A stretch of DNA of 53,966 bases, taken from the NCBI GenBank assembly GCA_026388415.1, contig JAPLJV010000055.1, positions 1 through 53,966 on the forward strand, written 5' to 3'. The translations under genes were made by a program, and so were the position numbers. Below the pieces are notes generated by a model. It was not told where the DNA came from, ran no database searches, and worked only from the letters and a program-made list of their open reading frames with translations. This DNA is from Deltaproteobacteria bacterium. GTDB lineage: Bacteria > Desulfobacterota > Syntrophia > Syntrophales > JACQWR01. Below, piece by piece: positions 49,172 through 53,966 of this stretch (position 1 is its first letter; every line of letters starts with the position of its first letter).

Positions 49172-49904
49172 GGGTATCAGGATTTTCACATTTCAGTTCA
49201 GGATGGTAACGGTAAAGGCAGTTACTGCCGTTTGAGCAGTGGTCACAGCGCTCGGCAGCCGACCAGGTGGGCATATTCTCGCCCAGTCCCACTACCAGTG
49301 AAATAGATTTACGGGGCATCATCATGGCGGTTTCGGTAAGATGCACACCAATTCCATCCGCCGGTGCGAGCTGGAAAAGTTTGAATTGCTCGGTAATGGA
49401 CCAGTTCACTCCCCCGGGGCTGACGGGAGAACTTGCCGTATAGCCGCGGCTTCCCGCTTCTCTATTGATAATATCGTGGATGGCAAAGATCATATTCTCA
49501 GCCGTGGAAGTTCCAATTGCATCCAGGATAAGTCCGTAAAGGCGTTTCCCCTGCTGGAAATATTCCCCGACGGCAGTCTCAATCTCCGGCCCGATGGTAG
49601 CGAAGGCAACAACGATGGCTTCCGCCCGGGCAAACACCCGGGGAATGATTTCACCGTGCAGTACTGTCCCCCCTTCAAGGTAGCAATCGTCCGACTCCAT
49701 CTGATTAATGGCGTGGACGGCATAGGCAAATGCCGGGCGTATCAGTTGCAACACTCCTTCATCTTGCAACGTCTTATCGATCAACCGGTCTATCTCAGGG
49801 TGGACGGAAGAGCTCGAACCCATGCCGAGCCCCCGGAGGACATCTTTCTTATCCAGCCGGAAGGGGATATTGCGAACAATCTTCACCTTGGTCGAGAGAA
49901 TCAT
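49152..49904 (-). CDS. MetH-activation-domain-like protein of the corrinoid system
   Basis: The 250-residue protein resembles the B12-dependent methionine synthase activation domain seen as separate proteins in corrinoid methyltransferase clusters: FARAEAIVVAFATIGPEIETAVGEYFQQGKRLYGLILDAIGTSTAEN and GVNWSITEQFKLFQLAPADGIGVHLTETAMMMPRKSISLVVGLG. The C-terminus adds CDHCSNGSNCLYR, a cysteine cluster that may bind Fe-S. ATG 49904 overlaps the TGA of the upstream truncated gene as ATGA, so I prefer it over the start 12 codons upstream. It overlaps the activator gene by about 20 bp. Confidence 0.85.
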   Translation of the reverse strand: MILSTKVKIVRNIPFRLDKKDVLRGLGMGSSSSVHPEIDRLIDKTLQDEGVLQLIRPAFAYAVHAINQMESDDCYLEGGTVLHGEIIPRVFARAEAIVVAFATIGPEIETAVGEYFQQGKRLYGLILDAIGTSTAENMIFAIHDIINREAGSRGYTASSPVSPGGVNWSITEQFKLFQLAPADGIGVHLTETAMMMPRKSISLVVGLGENMPTWSAAERCDHCSNGSNCLYRYHPELKCENPDTHEAACH

Positions 49905-50350
49905 TGGCAAATGCCGTATTGGTGCGTAAGGTCGGCCCACAACTTCACGAGTGCCGGGTTCGCATCATCCAGGGCGGTTCGCGACGACGTGATAAATCCG
50001 CCGCCCTTCCCGACGATGCAGATGAGCTTCTTTGTGTACTCCGTAACTTGTTCCGCCGTACCGGCAGAGAGAAGAGACGGCGGCATGTTCCCCGCCAGAC
50101 ACATCGTGTTGCCGAGGATCTCTTTGGCCCTGAAGATATCCGTCGAATCCAGGAGTGCCAGTACTTTTCCTTTCGGGAATTCCGTGAAGCACTCCAACCG
50201 GGAACCGCAATCCCCCTCTACAAAGAGGCAGGGCGTCAGGCCCTTCTCGATCAACGCCAGTGTCAACTTTTTCAGTCCCGGCCAGTACAAGGTTTCGAAC
50301 TGCTTCAGCGACATAAACCCGTCCGCACCCCGGTGCAGGGGTATGCACCC
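49901..50350 (-). pseudogene. 5'-truncated UroD-family corrinoid methyltransferase
   Basis: Only the C-terminal third of a UroD/MtbA-type protein remains: IPLHRGADGFMSLKQFETLYWPGLKKLTLALIEKGLTPCLFVEGDCGSRLE...KGKVLALLDSTDIFRAKEILGNTMCLAGNMPPSLLSAGTAEQV. It aligns by eye with the last about 150 residues of the intact gene at 51211-52479. The homology begins right after the stop of the MtrH-like gene, where the N-terminus has been lost. ATG 50314 could still express a 137-residue fragment, and the stop is translationally coupled to the next gene, so expression of the fragment is possible. Confidence 0.8.
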
Positions 50351-50358
50351 TTACCCGA

Positions 50359-51204
50359 TTACCTTTTCAACTGCCGACAATATCCCATATACCTTCTTGC
50401 CCGTAAATCATGCTCCATGAGGAGGTCGCTGGCAAGGATATAGGGGCGCACGACTCCTGCGTTCACGATAGCGGCAGTTAATCCGGAGGCGATTGCCAGG
50501 GTCAGGAAAGGAATATTGATAAAAGTGCGGTTAGGCAATCCGAAGGAGATATTGCTCGCACCTAATACCATATTGACCCCCAGCTCTTTTTTCACCATCT
50601 CGATAGACTGAAGGGTGATGCGGGCGGCATGATTATGGACGCCGATTGATTCGGCAAGACAATCAATGATAATATTCCCCCTGCTGACACCCATATTTTC
50701 CGCATAGGCAATGATTTTCCGGGCGACCTCCAGGCGCTGCCCCGGCTCGGGTGAGATGCCTGCCCCGTCTGAAGCCATAGCGATAACCGGGGTATCATAC
50801 TTTTTTATGAGCGGCATAATCTGTTCCAGTATTGCCGTTTCACCGGTCACCGAGCTGATTATTGGTCTGCCGCACCCGGCTTCAAGCACCTTTTCCAAGG
50901 CAAGAGGGTCTCTGCTCTCCAGGCAGAAGGGTATGTCAACAGTACGCATAATTGCCTGTACTGCCTGAGGAAGGAGGACTGTTTCGTCAACCCCGAAGGC
51001 ATTGACATTTACAATCAATATGTCGGCCCCGGCTTCTACCTGAGTCACGGCTTCATTGCAAACAGGCTTCATATCCCCCGCCAGCAGCGCCTCCTTAATA
51101 GGCCCCTTCCCGAAGGGATTGATCCGCTCGCCGATGAGGATTGTAGGCAGGCCGTGGCCTATTACCACTTCTTTTCCCTGCGGGCTCGTGACAATCGTTT
51201 GCAT
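50359..51204 (-). CDS. MtrH/AcsE-like pterin-dependent methyltransferase
   Basis: The 281-residue DHPS-fold protein has ILIGERINPFGKGPIKEAL (about 22-40), ADILIVNVNAFGVDE, IIIDCLAESIGVH and LGASNISFGLPNRTFIN, the pterin-site Asn in GASNISFGLP as in AcsE and MtrH-like enzymes. It would move the methyl group from the corrinoid protein to tetrahydrofolate (or reverse). It is 6 bp from the UroD-type gene. This completes a route from an unknown methyl donor to the Wood-Ljungdahl or C1 pool. Confidence 0.9.
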   Translation of the reverse strand: MQTIVTSPQGKEVVIGHGLPTILIGERINPFGKGPIKEALLAGDMKPVCNEAVTQVEAGADILIVNVNAFGVDETVLLPQAVQAIMRTVDIPFCLESRDPLALEKVLEAGCGRPIISSVTGETAILEQIMPLIKKYDTPVIAMASDGAGISPEPGQRLEVARKIIAYAENMGVSRGNIIIDCLAESIGVHNHAARITLQSIEMVKKELGVNMVLGASNISFGLPNRTFINIPFLTLAIASGLTAAIVNAGVVRPYILASDLLMEHDLRARRYMGYCRQLKR

Positions 51205-51210
51205 AGGTTC

Positions 51211-52479
51211 TTAGTATGTCCCGTATTCCTTGGTAAATTCAAACATGGCTTTCACGTTCTCTGGCTTTGCATCTTCCAGCCCGGTCGACGCATCCATAAT
51301 ATAGCCGCCGCCCTTTCCGCACACGTCGATCAATCGCTTGCAGTATGCCCGGACATCATCCGGTGTGCCGGTGGCCAGAATGGAGAGTGGAACGTTGCCC
51401 CGTATGCACACCGTGCCTTGCAGTATCTCTTTGGCCTTGGCCATGTCGGTCGCCTCAAAGGCATAGCAGGCTTTTCCCGCCGGGATGTCCTTGATGACAT
51501 CGAGGCGGGTTGTGCAGTCACCCTCCCACAGCGGGCACGGATTGAGGCCCTCATTGATCAGGGTTACCATGAGCTCGCGCAACGTGGGCCAAAAGAACTT
51601 CTTGAACTGCTCTTGAGACATAAAGCCATCCAGACCCTTGTGAATGGGAATGAAAACGCGGGGGTTTCCGGACGTCTTTGACGCATTCACCGCCAGCTCG
51701 AGCATGAAGGGCAGAAGCTTCTCACATGCCTTGATCACGGTATCGGGCCGCCGGTACATATCCAGCATAAGACCCTTTGTTCCGCGGAAGAAATCGCCCA
51801 GCGTGTCGAAGGGAGCCTGGGTGAACGCACCAAATTGCAGAGGGAAGCCTTCTTCCTTCGCCTTTTCGCCGTACAGGCGCGAATAGGAGACAATGCGCAT
51901 CGATTCCCGCCCGGCCTTCTTGATTGCCTCCATAGCTTGCTCCACCTCGGGCAGACTGAAGGGGGCCAGTCCAAAAGGTATGCCCATGTAGTAGGTGACG
52001 ATACTGTGTATCGGTGCGAGCTTCTCGAACCCCGCCAGCGCACCGCATGCCCGGGGCCAGTATTTCCTTATCATGAAGTCGGACGGGTCAAGGAGAAAGT
52101 GGTCGTATTCCTCCGCCTTCATGTATTCGCCCTCGACAAACTGATAGGTCAGGTCAGCCGCCACCCCGTGGCCTGGCCATCTCAACTGCTTGAAATCGAG
52201 GGCTTCCAGTATGGGGCCCAGAAAACGCAAGCCAAAGGGGTTCTGGTCCATATCGGGCTTGAAATCCAGCAGGGTCTTGAGCTGTGATTTGAGCAGCTTT
52301 TCCGGGTCGTACATCACCTCTTCGACGGTCACGCCCGAATACTTAGCCGGGAAAAACGCGAACATGACCTCGATCGGAACCCGGTCAGGAATCCGCAGTG
52401 CAATGGCGTCGTTGACCCTCTTTTCCCGCTGCTTGAAGAGCTCTTCGGCGGTTTCGTTCATAAGTTCCCTCCGATCCAC
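51211..52479 (-). CDS. UroD-family corrinoid methyltransferase
   Basis: The 422-residue protein belongs to the uroporphyrinogen-decarboxylase superfamily methyltransferases (MtaA/MtbA-related): KREKRVNDAIALRIPDRVPIEVMFAFFP at the start, RFLGPILEALDF, and the C-terminal zinc-site region with Cys in PLWEGDCTTRLD and VCIRGNVPLSILATGTPDDVRAYCKRLIDVCGKGGGYIM. The methyl donor is unknown; related proteins act in O-demethylation or methylamine metabolism. It overlaps the corrinoid protein gene by 22 bp. Confidence 0.9.
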   Translation of the reverse strand: MDRRELMNETAEELFKQREKRVNDAIALRIPDRVPIEVMFAFFPAKYSGVTVEEVMYDPEKLLKSQLKTLLDFKPDMDQNPFGLRFLGPILEALDFKQLRWPGHGVAADLTYQFVEGEYMKAEEYDHFLLDPSDFMIRKYWPRACGALAGFEKLAPIHSIVTYYMGIPFGLAPFSLPEVEQAMEAIKKAGRESMRIVSYSRLYGEKAKEEGFPLQFGAFTQAPFDTLGDFFRGTKGLMLDMYRRPDTVIKACEKLLPFMLELAVNASKTSGNPRVFIPIHKGLDGFMSQEQFKKFFWPTLRELMVTLINEGLNPCPLWEGDCTTRLDVIKDIPAGKACYAFEATDMAKAKEILQGTVCIRGNVPLSILATGTPDDVRAYCKRLIDVCGKGGGYIMDASTGLEDAKPENVKAMFEFTKEYGTY

Positions 52480-53093
52480 TGCTTGCAGAGGTTGACGGCC
52501 GCAATCGCGTCCTTGCCGAACGCATCGGCGCCTGCGTACTTCCTGACCTTATCGTCCATCTGGCCGCCGCCGATCATGATTTTAACGGAATCACGGAGCC
52601 CCGCCTCCTCTAACGCCTCGACGGTTTTCTTCATGGAGTCAAAGGCCAGGGTGAGGAAGCCGCTGAGGCCTATAACTTGAGGTTTAAATTCTTTGACTTT
52701 GTCCACGAATACCTGCACCGGTACATCAATGCCGATATCAAGGACGTCATAGCCGCTCACATCGAGCATGAAGGTAACTATATCTTTGCCGATGTCGTGG
52801 ATATCGCCGGCTACGGTGCCGATTAGAACCTTGCCTTTCTTGGCCGCAGCATTGCCCTGTTCAATAAGTGGCTTGACGACATCGGAGATGCCTTTTAATA
52901 TCTCCCCCGCCATCATGAGATCGGGGATAAAGTATTCACCCGCTTCAAACCGCTTTCCTACGAGTTCCATAGCGGATCTGGCATCATCGAGGATCTCCAT
53001 GGGGTTAGCGCCTTCTTTTAACAGTTCATTGACCAGCGCCAGTGTTTCTTCCTCTTTCATGTCGGCCATAAAGTTAATTAGCTTAATGTTCAT
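52458..53093 (-). CDS. Corrinoid (B12-binding) methyl-carrier protein
   Basis: The 211-residue protein has an N-terminal helical cap (LALVNELLKEGANPMEILDDARSAMELVGKRFEAGEYFIPDLMMAGEILK) and a C-terminal B12-binding Rossmann domain with GDIHDIGKDIV (Asp-x-His-x-x-Gly, about 97-107), VLDIGIDVPVQVF, VIGLSGFLTLAFDSMK and IMIGGGQMDD. It carries the methyl group between the UroD-type and MtrH-type enzymes. It is the first gene of the operon; GAGAGG precedes ATG 53093. Confidence 0.95.
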   Translation of the reverse strand: MNIKLINFMADMKEEETLALVNELLKEGANPMEILDDARSAMELVGKRFEAGEYFIPDLMMAGEILKGISDVVKPLIEQGNAAAKKGKVLIGTVAGDIHDIGKDIVTFMLDVSGYDVLDIGIDVPVQVFVDKVKEFKPQVIGLSGFLTLAFDSMKKTVEALEEAGLRDSVKIMIGGGQMDDKVRKYAGADAFGKDAIAAVNLCKQWIGGNL

Positions 53094-53264
53094 CAAATAC
53101 CTCTCATAATTGATTTATTCATACCCTGCAATAAGGTCGGTTGTCAAGAGTGGACGCCAATGATTTTATCATGAATCCTCTTTTGTTCCTTGTATACCAT
53201 CAAAAAGTTATTGACATCTAATATTAATATGGCCTAACGTCAATCCATATCAGCATTGGTTACA

Positions 53265-53278
53265 GACGATGCATCGTC
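53265..53278. promoter_or_regulatory. Perfect 14-bp palindrome GACGATGCATCGTC
   Basis: A perfect palindrome 33 bp upstream of the acyl-CoA synthetase start, in the divergent gap with the corrinoid operon. TTGACA at 53214-53219 is a possible -35. It could be an operator for a dimeric repressor controlling one or both genes. Confidence 0.45.
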
Positions 53279-53310
53279 AAGCTATAAACCATTCTTTCAA
53301 GAGTGAGCTT

Positions 53311-53966
53311 ATGAATCTTGCCTGCAACCTGGAAACGTCAGCCTCCTTTTTCCCCGATCGTCCGGCGATCCGGGAAGGTGGTGTCGTCATGACCTACGGG
53401 AAGCTGAACGATCAGGGAAACCGCATTGCCACCGGGCTGATCAAAATGGGGATCAAGCCGGGTCAGCACGTTGGCCTCTGTGCCCCGAACTCGGCGGAAT
53501 GGGTTGCCTTCTATTTCGGGGTGCTCAAGGCAGGCGCTGTTGCCGTAACCCTCTCATCCGTGCTGAGCAGAGAGGAATTGGCGCTCTTTATCGAACATGC
53601 CAAGCCACGATTATTGTACATCACCGCAGCCAGGCGGCACGATTTGAAGCCACTTCAAGACTCCGGTTTCCTTGGACAAACGATCTGTCCGGGAGGCGAC
53701 CTTGACCTGCCGCAGCTCGTCGGCATGGGTTCCGGTATCTTTAAAGCCATTGACCGGAGGCGCAAAAACACCGCGGCAATTCTCTATACCGGGGGCACAA
53801 CCGGGACCCCGAAAGGGGTTATGCTGACCCATGAAGGCATCAGTTTTTCCAGCTGTATGATTGCCTACTTCGAGCGGTCCGTGGAGACGGATGTTGCGCT
53901 GTGCTTTATGCCCTTTAACCATGTCTTCGGCCAGATACACATCATGAACTCGACTATTTTCAGCGC
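53311..53966 (+). CDS. AMP-dependent acyl-CoA synthetase (partial, runs off the window)
   Basis: The first 218 residues are present: NLETSASFFPDRPAIREGGVVMTYGKLNDQGNRIATGLIKMGIKPGQHVGL, then GVLKAGAVAVTLSSVLSREEL and the AMP-binding P-loop YTGGTTGTPKGVMLTHEG (about 156-173), followed by FMPFNHVFGQ. It would activate a carboxylic acid (fatty or aromatic) with CoA. ATG 53311 is the start, with GAGTGAG upstream. The 3' part lies beyond the window; substrate cannot be told. Confidence 0.92.
   Translation, partial: MNLACNLETSASFFPDRPAIREGGVVMTYGKLNDQGNRIATGLIKMGIKPGQHVGLCAPNSAEWVAFYFGVLKAGAVAVTLSSVLSREELALFIEHAKPRLLYITAARRHDLKPLQDSGFLGQTICPGGDLDLPQLVGMGSGIFKAIDRRRKNTAAILYTGGTTGTPKGVMLTHEGISFSSCMIAYFERSVETDVALCFMPFNHVFGQIHIMNSTIFS

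Noticed and set aside
51211-52479. True uroporphyrinogen decarboxylase (hemE)
   Set aside because: Heme-pathway motifs are not apparent, and it is embedded between a corrinoid protein and an MtrH-like gene, which fits methyltransfer.
1-53966. CRISPR array
   Set aside because: No regularly spaced 23-40 bp direct repeats with unique spacers were seen; the only tandem array is the 21-bp coding minisatellite without spacers.

Overview
The window looks like chromosomal DNA of an anaerobic deltaproteobacterium (Desulfobacterota), plausibly a Syntrophales-type syntroph. This is inferred from gene content, not from a database match: TRAP transport, lutABC lactate oxidation, Ni-pincer cofactor genes, a corrinoid methyltransferase/activator set, a xanthine-dehydrogenase-family hydroxylase, a rubrerythrin-like protein and a tmRNA whose tag reads ADNYDYALAA. 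Most of the window is GC-rich; the CsgG lipoprotein operon (28.8-31.2 kb) and the ssrA island (38.9-44.1 kb) are visibly AT-richer, which suggests transfer.

Layout. 0.08-10.7 kb (minus strand) is an exopolysaccharide export and sugar-nucleotide cluster: a NusG/RfaH-like antiterminator leads, then Wzz, a giant SLBB export protein, a YjbE/GfcA-like small exported protein with its own promoter, an unknown exported protein, Gmd, YjbH and RfbA. 11.0-18.8 kb (plus) has ndk, larE-larB-larC for the nickel-pincer cofactor, a SLOG-like protein, truA and lutABC. 18.8-24.5 kb (minus) has a TRAP transporter (dctMQP) and a YbhG/YbhF-like efflux set without permeases. 24.6-28.3 kb (plus) has ftsK and rimO. 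A decayed ATPase follows, then a CsgG/DUF4810/GNA1162-type four-lipoprotein operon and a YacP-like nuclease. 32.0-36.7 kb (minus) is a three-subunit molybdenum hydroxylase with CoxG and two small Cys-rich proteins. Then come a ferritin-like protein, a Cys form of the UXX-star family, a GNAT enzyme and ssrA.

ssrA has been a repeated integration target. A 5.2-kb island (zinc-ribbon tyrosine integrase, HUH rolling-circle Rep, a small basic protein, an origin-like hairpin and a cytosine methylase/HNH/Vsr module) sits between two perfect 27-bp att repeats. Directly after it are a likely displaced ssrA terminator and a broken P4-type integrase from an older element, followed by an IS110-family element whose upstream non-coding end is a good bridge-RNA candidate.

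47.3-53.1 kb (minus) holds a complete-looking corrinoid methyl-transfer system: corrinoid protein, UroD-type methyltransferase, MtrH/AcsE-like methyltransferase, a truncated second UroD-type gene, a MetH-activation-domain protein and a RACo-type ferredoxin-ATPase. The window ends inside an acyl-CoA-synthetase gene. Several repeat families run through the GC-rich part: CCCCTCTTTA-type palindromes, CCGGC-type palindromes (one inserted in frame into yjbH), GGGACA hairpins, and a 21-bp minisatellite in the SLBB gene.
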